DNA of 64,000 nucleotides from Helichrysum umbraculigerum (GCA_949592205.1 CATIUR010000001.1:241664250-241728249), one strand, 5' to 3'; shown: positions 13,144-26,479, counted from the stretch's first letter. The notes: generated from the letters alone by a model not told the origin. Made by a program: numbers and translations.

Positions 13144-13789
13144 TCATCAATAAGTGGTACTGACTACTACAACATACCCATTAACAACTAACAACTTAGC
13201 TAACAACTATATATTTCTTTAGCTATCAACTTGCTGTAAATTTTCACTTTTGCAACTAGTTAATTACAACCTTACAACTTGTAATTATAAACACGACTAG
13301 GTTATATGAAACCCTTTACTTGACAGAAATCTACAATCATCTAACCATCAACAAGTAAGAAAATCAGTAAGCAATAGGTAGAGGTCAATTATTTTATTGT
13401 TACTACCAGTTTCATATAATCAACTAGCACCCTTTCACAACAACTTGGATGCTAACTCAACACCTGTTAATACCAAACATCATCATTGGTATCTCAACAA
13501 CACAGGGTGCTGACATTAGTCATCTATTCAACAATATGTTTCATATTCAACTTACCTCTACTTTGCTTAAATCAACTTTTAACTCTTACTATCGACAATG
13601 CATCACACATACACATCAAATGTGCCATAGATATCACATTAGCAACAACAACTTAGTGATTTATTACTCTTTCATATTAGTTCAACATTGACTATTTATC
13701 AATTACAGGTCAACATATCTTATCTGTGATTTTAAAACCACTTAACTTTATATGGTACTTAGTAACCTCAACAACTCCATGTGAAATGG

Positions 13790-13828
13790 CATAATATAAA
13801 TACGTTGGCCAGACGTCGTCATATTATG
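13790..13828 (-). promoter_or_regulatory. Conserved TGGCCA stem-loop, family A copy 1
   Basis: On the minus strand CATAATAT pairs with ATATTATG and ACGT with ACGT around a loop containing the self-complementary TGGCCA (13806-13811). The same architecture with different stems occurs in Gypsy-1, Gypsy-2 and family B. A role as RNA dimerisation or packaging signal is inferred. Confidence 0.6.
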
Positions 13829-14829
13829 TCAGTCACACTTTATTCTCAGGCCACTTCATACCATTTATCTCCTAAGTAATTATCTTTACTCTCACATATT
13901 TCTCAATAGTAATACCAACAATTTACACAATTATAACAACCTTTAATGGCAAGTATATTCCCAATTATTAACATAGGCACAATGTCTAATACACATATCA
14001 TCGAGTTTACATAAGCAACACAGACATTCAACACCTCTTTTTATTATATCATTAACCCAAGTGTAATGTCTAACACTATTATTACAATCAACTTCTTTAT
14101 TACCTGATTCAAGGTCGTTTACTAATTACATCACTTAACATTAATAGTACATCTGGTACTAAACACTTCATCCATACTACGTGTAATATTCAACATGTTC
14201 TCTCTAATCTTTACCTCTTTAGTTGTATTATAAATAAACATATCATATCAAACATACACATTATAACTCTGTTGACAAATATCAAATAAGTATAAACTCA
14301 TACACTTCTTTTCAAACTCTAAGAATACTTATTTTAACCATTTTCAATATTTTAGATGACTCATTTACTTTATCCTATTTCACTTAGTCCATATAACTCA
14401 AGAACTTAAATCACCACCAACAACAGTTGGCCACAATTTGACAATACGACGAATACACAGCTTGAAAATAACTCATACTCAATAAAACTTAAGGACCTCT
14501 TAAAACAAGTTATAACGTCATATCTAGTCATAGGAATGATCCCAGGGCTCAAAGAAACAAAAGCCCAATTTAAAACATAAGTCAAAAGTTAAAAATAAGG
14601 TCCGAAAAACAGTAAAATGCCATTTTCGGGCCCCAAACGACCCCGAAGTGCCCAAAACTGACAGGGCTCATGGCGATGCGATGAGCTTTGACCGTTGAGC
14701 CGTTTCCAAGTGACCCTGTAAATTTCGTCTTAATCGGACACCGAAATTTTCAAAAAAAATTTCTACGTCAAGTATTACGTCGAACGTCGCAAGAAATTTT
14801 TTTTTTTTTTTTTTTTTTTAATACTAACT

Positions 14830-15087
14830 AACGCGATCCGGGAAAACGGGTCAGGATCGCGTTCCTCAGTTAAAAATGTTCTGTAACCAAATTAAGCATA
14901 CAAACGCGATCCGGAGAAGTGAGCGGGATCGCGTTCCCAAGAGAAAACGCATCTAAACCCGAAATACGCACACAAACGCGATCATGGAAAATGGCTGGGA
15001 TCGCGTTCCCAAGCATAAAAATAATCTGTGACAAAATAACACATACGAACGCGATCCAGAAAATATTGTTGGGATCGCGTTCCCAAG
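14830..15087. repeat. Array of four AACGCGATC...GGATCGCGTT inverted repeats (copy 1)
   Basis: Four successive units each have AACGCGATC and GGATCGCGTT arms about 14-20 bp apart, separated by 35-40 bp of unrelated sequence. CpG-dense in an AT-rich element. An identical arrangement is at 22587-22844. Confidence 0.9.
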
Positions 15088-16611
15088 TAGAAATCTGAGT
15101 TTCAGCAAAATTCATATTTTTAACCAATTTCAATCGCGTATAACTTTTTACTCGTTTAGAGTTAGACTCTAAATTTTTGCAAGCACGTCCACTATGCCAA
15201 AATGAAACTTTCCCTTTTTACACTTTTCCAATTTACACGTTTTACGATAAAACAGACGTACGACTCATTTTTGACCATATTCGACCATTTTGGTTGACAC
15301 GCTATATTTCAAACGACTTGGTTTCTGACTTCCACCTTTTTCCAACATGTTTCTATATACATTAGTGACGTGTGGGCATATTCGTCACCTACAAACACTC
15401 ATTCTACATTGTTTTGACACGTTGGCCCGTTTAAGGGTCCAAATGGGCACTTTTAAGAAAATAATCACATTGACTACCCCAAATCATTTTCATCACCTTT
15501 TACTACTATCTTTATGACTTAAAGTCACTTTAACATTCTTTTTAATCAGACCACTACTCATTTTAACCTTTTAACCATCAAGTGACCCATTGGGCACTTT
15601 TAACAACCCATTTGGGTTTCAACCAATATGTTCACTAATTTAACACCCATTTTACACTTCTTTGACTTTACCAAGTCAAACAACTTCACTTCTACTATCG
15701 GTGTCACATTATAACCTTGAAACACCAACTTCACATAAAATCATCAAATTCACAACAATTACAACAAGTATTCAACCATGACTTTTTCACAACTTGTCAA
15801 CGCATATATAGACTAGTTGACCACTTTGACTTCCTGATTTTACCACGTTCAATACATAGATCATAATTCAACCAAAAATCATGATCAATGCTACACATAA
15901 TTATCTAGCCACCTTTATCACTTTATGACATGGTTATTATCCAATTTGGCTTGACCACCTTCACTTTGACTTTTCTAAGTTAACAACACTCATTGTAACA
16001 ACTAAACACTTTCACATTTAAACAACCACATGACTCCAAACCTATTATTTGAGATATACCAACATCTCTTTAATTTCACCACATGGAGTCATATTAGTTC
16101 AATTTATCATGTATCAAAAAATTCCCTAACAAGGATTTATAATCACACCTTGCACTTATAATCACATATACTTTATTACATATTGTAGATATACTTAATA
16201 TCAATCAACACAACTGTTACACCTTAGTCAATCATGTATCTACACAGTTTCAACACTTTTATGAAATTTTCCATTTTCTCCTTAATTACTCATTAATGTT
16301 CTTATCACCTTATTAACAAGTAATAATCACCAATAATTCAATTTACTTTACTAACAATCATATCATAGTAAAGTAAAACAATTAAAGCTTATTGAACTTT
16401 ACCAAGCTTAACGGAAATTACCTGGCACATCTAAGCCCACGAGTATTGAGGAATCATTGAGAATACCATTTGGTTCCTCATATTCCTCCGTCTCTGCAAC
16501 CACAACAACAATCTTGAAACTTGTTATAGGTTAGTACACATTCACTAACAACTTTCTCATGCAACCACTAATCCCCACACCCTGGAATGTTTGACTTGAC
16601 AAAATTCTAAG

Positions 16612-16650
16612 TTTGGGATTGAACATTTTATAATGTACAATTCACCCAAA
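16612..16650 (-). promoter_or_regulatory. PBS-proximal hairpin, family A copy 1
   Basis: TTTGGGATTGAACATT on the left and AATGTACAATTCACCCAAA on the right form an imperfect stem ending 5 bp from the PBS. Family B has the same hairpin at 54531-54569. The other A copy is at 24369-24407. Confidence 0.55.
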
Positions 16651-16655
16651 CTTAC

Positions 16656-16667
16656 GCTCTGATACCA
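16656..16667 (-). promoter_or_regulatory. Primer-binding site (tRNA-iMet type), family A copy 1
   Basis: Minus strand TGGTATCAGAGC, the common plant retrotransposon PBS complementary to the initiator methionine tRNA 3' end, 3 bp after the LTR. Confidence 0.92.
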
Positions 16668-18362
16668 ACTTATAACACCCCTCATTTATAATCATTTAAA
16701 TATAGTAAACCGGAAGCGTAAGTCCAAATAGATAGTCATAATTTACTTCATTGTATCAACATATAAAATTCAACCTTTTCAAAACTATAATTTCTTCAAC
16801 CGAGGTATTATTTAAAAACATGATGAAACATTATTTTATACGAATCAACTATCAGAGTAGAGCCTCGTAGTCAAACATTCCTTCTAGTCCAACTTCTTGC
16901 CCACCCAAATTATATGCAAAACCTGCAAGAAGGGATAATGTAGGGGATTAGCATAACGCTAAGTGAGCAGATAACTAATCAACAGCCTAACTTAGCTCAA
17001 CAACTTTGTGTACAACACTTAACACTAAACAAGCAAGTACACAATACAACTCATCAACTAATCAACAACACCATAATGAGGATCGGCGGCTCTGGGGATA
17101 ACCATAAACCCGGGAGGCTCCCCAAGAACACTTATCCAACCTATCCGTATGGCCATACGGACGAGACCGATAGCTAGTGATTATCTGCAACTAACACAGG
17201 AGGTGTGTTAAACTTTGGATAACCAACTAGCCCAACCAACAGTTCAACAACTCGTTGCCTCATTAACAACTGATGCCCGAAGGCCAATTAATTCAAGTGA
17301 TCACGTAATCAACAAGTCACATATTCAACTAGTCAACATATCAACAGTATTATTACTATCAACATAATCATCAATGCAAATAATAAAGTAATAACACGTT
17401 ACTTGTTGTAACCAAACTTGTTACAACCAAGTTACGCTGAGGATTAGAGATCCACTCACCGAATACCTCAGCCATCCACTCAGTAGTCTAATATCACTGA
17501 GCCTTCTGCACATCTGACAATACAATAGAATAATACAAGTTAGTTACTTGTCTCATATATATACAACATCATTCTAATAGATTAACAACAAACCCGATTT
17601 ACTCAATTCATATGAATTAACATAATTACCACAATTCTCATTATTCAATTCATATTATAAATAACTATTTCAACATCATTAGTTTATCATCAGTAGCAAG
17701 TTATGATTATAGAATCTCATTAATCCACTTCCATCATCACTAATCAACATGGTTAAACCATAACTAAGGTTATTAACCTCCTACCTCAACAATTCATCAA
17801 AATCTAAACCTTAGGTTTAATGAACACTTAATCAACTAAGTTGCAACTTTACCCATCAATGCTCTATTAAGGGTTCTAATTAGTAAATAATATTAATTTC
17901 ATCATATAACTAATCAAACTTATCAAATTCATCATAATCATTATAACCCTTATGAACACTTAACTAATTTCTTCAATTCTAAGTTATAACTTATATTATA
18001 ATCATGAATTAAGTACTAACTATCAACTATATCATCATTACAAGCTCCAATTCCATATCAATCATCTTGATTCAATCACATACTCAAAAACCCATTTTCT
18101 AGGGTTTATAGAAATCAAGGAATTATCAATTACAACATGTTTATAATGAAGATAGATGATTAATACATGTTATTGAAGCTTAACTAACCTTAATTTACAC
18201 GTTTGAAACCCTAATTTCGGATTTTGATCAACAACCCACAAAACCCCAAATTTAGGTTTATGAAAAAGCAAGAACACATAATTATACCTTGTTTATATGA
18301 AGATGAAAGCATGAATCCAAGATAAGAAGCTTCAATTTATTGTTAGAGAGTGATTTCATCAA

Positions 18363-19909
18363 GGATAAATGATAAAAATCGGCTACGTACTGTCACAAAT
18401 TATTCCATGTATACAACCTACTCATTTTATTATTTAGGTATGTATCAAACCGGAAGATTCTGTACTGATGTGAGTAACATGGTAACCTGCTACCTGTTAA
18501 TCCGGTAAATATGATTATTTGGCATTTTTTATTTACTTTTAATGTTTATATGCATTTTCTTTTCTTAGGTGGCCTTTTTATAATAATCCCAAATACCCGG
18601 GCATATGCAAAAATAAATAAATAAATAATAATAATAAGAAAAATGAACAGTAACTTCATCATCAACAAAAACAATAGCAGGTAGCATTAATTAAATATCA
18701 ATTATCATCATCTTCATATACAATAATAACAACGTATAACATCACAATCAATTTCTAAATTTTTTGCCTACAATCAAAACTAATACACCCAATTAATTAT
18801 TTAAGTTAACCAATTTCAACCCCTTAATGGAAAGATTTCAAAATCACAATCGAAATTACCGGTCCACTACCATGGCAACCGCAAAGTTATTAATTCATCA
18901 TGGTCATCACTGTTGATACTAAAAATTCATGTAGTTGTTGTTTTTGGACGTGTTTTCTTTTGCCATCTTAACCACAAGGAGTAGATCTCTATGGTGTCAC
19001 GCCGTAATCGTGAGGTTGCACGCCGCCGGCGCGAGTATATTAGAACGGGAGGCCGGCGCGAGTATATTAGAACGGGAGAACGGCGCGAATTGAACTTTGA
19101 TTGGGTGGTTTGGGAGGATTTGGATTGAGGAACGGTGGACCCTAACCTTGGGATTGACCGGAACGTCGTCGATTTTGAAACCTACCGGCGTTAATTGGTC
19201 TGAACAATTGGGAAAGCAAAATGATAATCAACCGTTTTATCGGTAAAGTAAAAACGATCTATAACGAAAGTTCGAATGAAATATACATATCGTGAAAAAA
19301 TCTATATACTGCAATAATATCGACGTCGACTTGTAATAGGCATCTTCTCCGACTCCGGCACTGTCACAATCATCGTGTCTTCTCCGGTTCTAGTTCCAAC
19401 ACCGTCACAATCTTATTAACACCATTAATAACACCTCGACACTAGTCGGAATATACCACTGAATGGGCCTATTATGTGGTCGTCCATAAATAAACTCAAT
19501 TAACAAGTAATAAAAAAAAAATATTGATTGTGAGTTGGAAATTGTGTTCAAGATAGAATAAAGAAAACGGGAATGGAAAGATCAGTGAATTAATTGGGTA
19601 GACAGATGACACATTTTAATTATAAATAAATATATAATCTTAATAAATCCAAATAGATAAGAAATGGTAGTTTGGACATTTAAGTTGACAAATAGACGCC
19701 ATGTGTACACAGATGTGGCAAAATATGTACAGCTGACACATTACGTGGCAACCTCGTAAGCAATTTAAAACATTAACAGGTAAAAATATGGTTTGCAAAG
19801 ATCTCAACACGAAATTATCCGGTTTGTTGCATACTTAGACATTAAAGTGGGTATGTTGCATACTTGGAATAAATTGTGGCAGTACGTAACCGATTTTTAT
19901 CATTTACCC
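18363..19909. mobile_element. Non-autonomous Mutator-like element (MULE)
   Basis: Terminal inverted repeats begin GGATAAATGATAAAAATCGG on the left and, reverse-complemented, GGGTAAATGATAAAAATCGG on the right, and extend about 55 bp with scattered mismatches. The perfect 9-bp target duplication TTTCATCAA (18354-18362 and 19910-19918) is the Mutator length, and the empty site is preserved in LTRs A1 and A3. Length is 1547 bp, with no transposase. The interior near 18980-19200 is unusually GC-rich and contains a 27-bp tandem duplication, so it may carry captured host sequence. Confidence 0.88.
19025..19078. repeat. 27-bp tandem duplication in the MULE
   Basis: Two perfect copies of a 27-bp unit starting GCCGGCGCGAGTATATTAGA, in the GC-rich core of the MULE. 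Confidence 0.9.
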
Positions 19910-20861
19910 TTTCATCAATTGATTTAGGGTTTCTAATGTTTTTGTAAGTACGTACGTATGTGTGTATATAGATATATGGTGGAAACAATAAACCGACTCA
20001 AATATGGAGTGTACCATATAATTGGTTAATTTTCATTCCCCGTGCCTATCATTGCCTGGAACTTAAGAACCATTTACGGGGAAACATCATTTTATTTTAC
20101 CGTCAACTAAATAAAATTAAAACAATTAATAATTTATTAGTCACAATACATTATTCGACTCTTTTACCCATTTATTTTCAAATAAATCACCGAAACTATT
20201 TTCTGACACATTAAATAAGGATTCACAGTCAGAAAATATTAAATACTACTAGACCCGAAGACTGGGTGTTACAAATCTCTCTCCCTTAAAGAGATTTCGT
20301 CCTCGAAATCTGATCACACTCAATCAACCTAGTGAAATAGAATCACACATTGCATTTCACGAATATTATACTTTTCATACAACTTATACATCACATGAAC
20401 ACAAAAATGTATCTATATATCAACATATACTTATATAGGTATATATTATTTCATCAACCAACACACTACCAGTGTGTATTTCAACTGAATTCATATAAAC
20501 ACATGAGTTGTGCTTTGTACTCTAGTTAATTTGCTAACACAAGATGCATTATTCATCAAACTATAGCATCTTCAACTATATAATCACAATTACACACATC
20601 AAACGTTATTCCCATGAGCAACTTACAATTACCTATACACGTTTTCAATTCTTTCCACATTCACATATCCAAATGTAAATGTTTCTATCCTTTCCCCCTA
20701 CACAAATACTATGCGTATATCCTGTCTCTAATATGTTAATCGATCTCTTACATGACCATTCACACTTAGTCATGTAAATAATTAAAACACATAATTACTG
20801 TTTACAACTGTAACACATATCCAGGTGAACATTTCAACTTTACAACTATAATAACCACACT

Positions 20862-20901
<40 letters not shown>

Positions 20902-21547
20902 TCATCAATAAGTGGTACTGACTACTACAACATACCCATTAACAACTAACAACTTAGCTAACAACTATATATTTCTTTAGCTATCAACTTGCTGTAAATT
21001 TTCACTTTTGCAACTAGTTAATTACAACCTTACAACTTGTAATTATAAACACGACTAGGTTATATGAAACCCTTTACTTGACAGAAATCTACAATCATCT
21101 AACCATCAACAAGTAAGAAAATCAGTAAGCAATAGGTAGAGGTCAATTATTTTATTGTTACTACCAGTTTCATATAATCAACTAGCACCCTTTCACAACA
21201 ACTTGGATGCTAACTCAACACCTGTTAATACCAAACATCATCATTGGTATCTCAACAACACAGGGTGCTGACATTAGTCATCTATTCAACAATATGTTTC
21301 ATATTCAACTTACCTCTACTTTGCTTAAATCAACTTTTAACTCTTACTATCGACAATGCATCACACATACACATCAAATGTGCCATAGATATCACATTAG
21401 CAACAACAACTTAGTGATTTATTACTCTTTCATATTAGTTCAACATTGACTATTTATCAATTACAGGTCAACATATCTTATCTGTGATTTTAAAACCACT
21501 TAACTTTATATGGTACTTAGTAACCTCAACAACTCCATGTGAAATGG

Positions 21548-21586
21548 CATAATATAAATACGTTGGCCAGACGTCGTCATATTATG
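21548..21586 (-). promoter_or_regulatory. Conserved TGGCCA stem-loop, family A copy 2
   Basis: Identical in sequence and relative position to the stem-loop at 13790-13828. Confidence 0.6.
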
Positions 21587-22586
21587 TCAGTCACACTTTA
21601 TTCTCAGGCCACTTCATACCATTTATCTCCTAAGTAATTATCTTTACTCTCACATATTTCTCAATAGTAATACCAACAATTTACACAATTATAACAACCT
21701 TTAATGGCAAGTATATTCCCAATTATTAACATAGGCACAATGTCTAATACACATATCATCGAGTTTACATAAGCAACACAGACATTCAACACCTCTTTTT
21801 ATTATATCATTAACCCAAGTGTAATGTCTAACACTATTATTACAATCAACTTCTTTATTACCTGATTCAAGGTCGTTTACTAATTACATCACTTAACATT
21901 AATAGTACATCTGGTACTAAACACTTCATCCATACTACGTGTAATATTCAACATGTTCTCTCTAATCTTTACCTCTTTAGTTGTATTATAAATAAACATA
22001 TCATATCAAACATACACATTATAACTCTGTTGACAAATATCAAATAAGTATAAACTCATACACTTCTTTTCAAACTCTAAGAATACTTATTTTAACCATT
22101 TTCAATATTTTAGATGACTCATTTACTTTATCCTATTTCACTTAGTCCATATAACTCAAGAACTTAAATCACCACCAACAACAGTTGGCCACAATTTGAC
22201 AATACGACGAATACACAGCTTGAAAATAACTCATACTCAATAAAACTTAAGGACCTCTTAAAACAAGTTATAACGTCATATCTAGTCATAGGAATGATCC
22301 CAGGGCTCAAAGAAACAAAAGCCCAATTTAAAACATAAGTCAAAAGTTAAAAATAAGGTCCGAAAAACAGTAAAATGCCATTTTCGGGCCCCAAACGACC
22401 CCGAAGTGCCCAAAACTGACAGGGCTCATGGCGATGCGATGAGCTTTGACCGTTGAGCCGTTTCCAAGTGACCCTGTAAATTTCGTCTTAATCGGACACC
22501 GAAATTTTCAAAAAAAATTTCTACGTCAAGTATTACGTCGAACGTCGCAAGAAATTTTTTTTTTTTTTTTTTTTTTAATAGTAACT

Positions 22587-22844
22587 AACGCGATCCGGGA
22601 AAACGGGTCAAGATCGCGTTCCTCAGTTAAAAATGTTCTGTAACCAAATTAAGCATACAAACGCGATCCGGAGAAGTGAGCGGGATCGCGTTCCCAAGAG
22701 AAAACGCATCTAAACCCGAAATACGCACACAAACGCGATCATGGAAAATGGCTGGGATCGCGTTCCCAAGCATAAAAATAATCTGTGACAAAATAACACA
22801 TACGAACGCGATCCAGAAAATATTGTTGGGATCGCGTTCCCAAG
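22587..22844. repeat. Array of four AACGCGATC...GGATCGCGTT inverted repeats (copy 2)
   Basis: Same four dyads as 14830-15087, with one visible substitution (GGGTCAAGATCG here, GGGTCAGGATCG in copy 1) that breaks the first right-hand arm. Confidence 0.88.
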
Positions 22845-24412
22845 TAGAAATCTGAGTTTCAGCAAAATTCATATTTTTAACCAATTTCAATCGCGTATAA
22901 CTTTTTACTCGTTTAGAGTTAGACTCTAAATTTTTGCAAGCACGTCCACTATGCCAAAATGAAACTTTCCCTTTTTACACTTTTCCAATTTACACGTTTT
23001 ACGATAAAACAGACGTACGACTCATTTTTGACCATATTCGACCATTTTGGTTGACACGCTATATTTCAAACGACTTGGTTTCTGACTTCCACCTTTTTCC
23101 AACATGTTTCTATATACATTAGTGACGTGTGGGCATATTCGTCACCTACAAACACTCATTCTACATTGTTTTGACACGTTGGCCCGTTTAAGGGTCCAAA
23201 TGGGCACTTTTAAGAAAATAATCACATTGACTACCCCAAATCATTTTCATCACCTTTTACTACTATCTTTATGACTTAAAGTCACTTTAACATTCTTTTT
23301 AATCAGACCACTACTCATTTTAACCTTTTAACCATCAAGTGACCCATTGGGCACTTTTAACAACCCATTTGGGTTTCAACCAATATGTTCACTAATTTAA
23401 CACCCATTTTACACTTCTTTGACTTTACCAAGTCAAACAACTTCACTTCTACTATCGGTGTCACATTATAACCTTGAAACACCAACTTCACATAAAATCA
23501 TCAAATTCACAACAATTACAACAAGTATTCAACCATGACTTTTTCACAACTTGTCAACGCATATATAGACTAGTTGACCACTTTGACTTCCTGATTTTAC
23601 CACGTTCAATACATAGATCATAATTCAACCAAAAATCATGATCAATGCTACACATAATTATCTAGCCACCTTTATCACTTTATGACATGGTTATTATCCA
23701 ATTTGGCTTGACCACCTTCACTTTGACTTTTCTAAGTTAACAACACTCATTGTAACAACTAAACACTTTCACATTTAAACAACCACATGACTCCAAACCT
23801 ATTATTTGAGATATACCAACATCTCTTTAATTTCACCACATGGAGTCATATTAGTTCAATTTATCATGTATCAAAAAATTCCCTAACAAGGATTTATAAT
23901 CACACCTTGCACTTATAATCACATATACTTTATTACATATTGTAGATATACTTAATATCAATCAACACAACTGTTACACCTTAGTCAATCATGTATCTAC
24001 ACAGTTTCAACACTTTTATGAAATTTTCCATTTTCTCCTTAATTACTCATTAATGTTCTTATCACCTTATTAACAAGTAATAATCACCAATAATTCAATT
24101 TACTTTACTAACAATCATATCATAGTAAAGTAAAACAATTAAAGCTTATTGAACTTTACCAAGCTTAACGGAAATTACCTGGCACATCTAAGCCCACGAG
24201 TATTGAGGAATCATTGAGAATACCATTCGGTTCCTCATATTCCTCCGTCTCTGCAACCACAACAACAATCTTGAAACTTGTTATAGGTTAGTACACATTC
24301 ACTAACAACTTTCTCATGCAACCACTAATCCCCACACCCTGGAATGTTTGACTTGACAAAATTCTAAGTTTGGGATTGAACATTTTATAATGTACAATTC
24401 ACCCAAACTTAC

Positions 24413-24424
24413 GCTCTGATACCA
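24413..24424 (-). promoter_or_regulatory. Primer-binding site (tRNA-iMet type), family A copy 2
   Basis: Minus strand TGGTATCAGAGC next to LTR A3. Confidence 0.92.
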
Positions 24425-24427
24425 ACT

Positions 24428-26474
24428 TATAACACCCCTCATTTATAATCATTTAAATATAGTAAACCGGAAGCGTAAGTCCAAATAGATAGTCATAATT
24501 TACTTCATTGTATCAACATATAAAATTCAACCTTTTCAAAACTATAATTTCTTCAACCGAGGTATTATTTAAAAACATGATGAAACATTATTTTATACGA
24601 ATCAACTATCAGAGTAGAGCCTCGTAGTCAAACATTCCTTCTAGTCCAACTTCTTGCCCACCCAAATTATATGCAAAACCTGCAAGAAGGGATAATGTGG
24701 GGGATTAGCATAACGCTAAGTGAGCAGATAACTAATCAACAGCCTAACTTAGCTCAACAACTTTGTGTACAACACTTAACACTAAACAAGCAAGTACACA
24801 ATACAACTCATCAACTAATCAACAACACCATAATGAGGATCGGCGGCTCTGGGGATAACCATAAACCCGGGAGGCTCCCCAAGAACACTTATCCAACCTA
24901 TCCGTATGGCCATACGGACGAGACCGATAGCTAGTGATTATCTGCAACTAACACAGGAGGTGTGTTAAACTTTGGATAACCAACTAGCCCAACCAACAGT
25001 TCAACAACTCGTTGCCTCATTAACAACTGATGCCCGAAGGCCAATTAATTCAAGTGATCACGTAATCAACAAGTCACATATTCAACTAGTCAACATATCA
25101 ACAGTATTATTACTATCAACATAATCATCAATGCAAATAATAAAGTAATAACACGTTACTTGTTGTAACCAAACTTGTTACAACCAAGTTACGCTGAGGA
25201 TTAGAGATCCACTCACCGAATACCTCAGCCATCCACTCAGTAGTCTAATATCACTGAGCCTTCTGCACATCTGACAATACAATAGAATAATACAAGTTAG
25301 TTACTTGTCTCATATATATACAACATCATTCTAATAGATTAACAACAAACCCGATTTACTCAATTCATATGAATTAACATAATTACCACAATTCTCATTA
25401 TTCAATTCATATTATAAATAACTATTTCAACATCATTAGTTTATCATCAGTAGCAAGTTATGATTATAGAATCTCATTAATCCACTTCCATCATCACTAA
25501 TCAACATGGTTAAACCACAACTAAGGTTATTAACCTCCTACCTCAACAATTCATCAAAATCTAAACCTTAGGTTTAATGAACACTTAATCAACTAAGTTG
25601 CAACTTTACCCATCAATGCTCTATTAAGGGTTCTAATTAGTAAATAATATTAATTTCATCATATAACTAATCAAACTTATCAAATTCATCATAATCATTA
25701 TAACCCTTATGAACACTTAACTAATTTCTTCAATTCTAAGTTATAACTTATATTATAATCATGAATTAAGTACTAACTATCAACTATATCATCATTACAA
25801 GCTCCAATTCCATATCAATCATCTTGATTCAATCACATACTCAAAAACCCATTTTCTAGGGTTTATAGAAATCAAGGAATTATCAATTACAACATGTTTA
25901 TAATGAAGACAGATGATTAATACATGTTATTGAAGCTTAACTAACCTTAATTTACACGTTTGAAACCCTAATTTCGGATTTTGATCAACAACCCACAAAA
26001 CCCCAAATTTAGGTTTATGAAAAAGCAAGAACACATAATTATACTTTGTTTATATGAAGATGAAAGCATGAATCCAAGACAAGAAGCTTCAATTTATTGT
26101 TAGAGAGTGATTTCATCAATTGATTTAGGGTTTCTAATGTTTTTGTAAGTACGTACGTATGTGTGTATATAGATATATGGTGGAAACAATAAACCGACTC
26201 AAATATGGAGTGTACCATATAATTGGTTAATTTTCATTCCCCGTGCCTATCATTGCCTGGAACTTAAGAACCATTTACGGGGAAACATCATTTTATTTTA
26301 CCGTCAACTAAATAAAATTAAAACAATTAATAATTTATTAGTCACAATACATTATTCGACTCTTTTACCCATTTATTTTCAAATAAATCACCGAAACTAT
26401 TTTCTGACACATTAAATAAGGATTCACAGTCAGAAAATATTAAATACTACTAGACCCGAGGACTGGGTGTTACA
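24428..26474 (-). repeat. LTR A3 (right, 5' LTR)
   Basis: 2047 bp. It carries A 24564, C 24875, C 24910 and G 25450, shared with the left part of A2. It differs from A1 and A2 at 25910 (C), 26045 (T), 26080 (C) and 26460 (G). G at 24699 is private to this copy. Confidence 0.92.
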
Positions 26475-26479
26475 TAAAT

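Larger units (their letters stand above)
12525..16670 (-). mobile_element. Internal region of family A, copy 1 (non-coding)
   Basis: 4146 bp with no gag, protease, RT or integrase motif on either strand. It holds a (CAA)n run (13113-13142), the TGGCCA stem-loop (13790-13828), poly-T (about 14799-14819), the GCGATC dyad array (14830-15087), a module similar to chromovirus LTR sequence (about 15090-15350), a PBS-proximal hairpin (16612-16650) and the PBS (16656-16667). The 80-87 codon ORFs near 13449, 14870 and 15177 are non-coding sequence. Confidence 0.88.
16671..20273 (-). repeat. LTR A2 (middle, recombinant) split by a MULE
   Basis: 3603 bp in total. Removing the 1547-bp MULE and one 9-bp duplication leaves 2047 bp, the same as the other LTRs. 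Left of 17693 it carries the bases of LTR A3 (A 16807, C 17118, C 17153, G 17693). Right of 18153 it carries those of LTR A1 (T 18153, C 18288, T 18323, A 20259). It is therefore a hybrid of the two outer LTRs. Confidence 0.92.
20274..24427 (-). mobile_element. Internal region of family A, copy 2 (non-coding)
   Basis: 4154 bp and nearly identical to copy 1. The 8-bp difference is explained by three more CAA units (20862-20900 against 13113-13142) and one fewer T in the poly-T run. A few substitutions are seen, for example ...AATAGTAACT (copy 2) against AATACTAACT near the dyad array. It carries the same stem-loop (21548-21586), dyad array (22587-22844), PBS-proximal hairpin (24369-24407) and PBS (24413-24424). 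Confidence 0.88.
10478..26474 (-). mobile_element. Compound array of non-coding LTR retrotransposon family A (LTR-int-LTR-int-LTR)
   Basis: Three LTRs of exactly 2047 bp (the middle one after removing its MULE and 9-bp duplication) alternate with two internal regions of 4146 and 4154 bp. One 5-bp target duplication TAAAT flanks the whole array (10473-10477 and 26475-26479), so it arose from one insertion and then grew by unequal exchange. On the minus strand the LTR runs TGTAAC...GTTATA. The tRNA-iMet-type primer site TGGTATCAGAGC follows each 5' LTR, and a purine tract precedes each 3' LTR. There is no gag or pol: this is a large non-autonomous derivative of a Gypsy-type element. It lies between exon-like blocks of a minus-strand gene. 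Confidence 0.92.

Noticed and set aside
13449..13691. 80-codon ORF, duplicated at 21207-21449
   Set aside because: Duplicated only because it lies in the duplicated internal region; the peptide has no domain and the sequence is non-coding retrotransposon DNA.
14830..15087. CRISPR-like spaced repeats
   Set aside because: Repeats are inverted dyads with variable arms inside an LTR element of a plant genome, with no cas genes.
14870..15133. 87-codon ORF, duplicated at 22627-22890
   Set aside because: It is a translation of the GCGATC dyad array.
24671..24934. 87-codon ORF at the start of LTR A3
   Set aside because: Absent as an open frame in the equivalent part of LTR A1 because of single substitutions; no domain.
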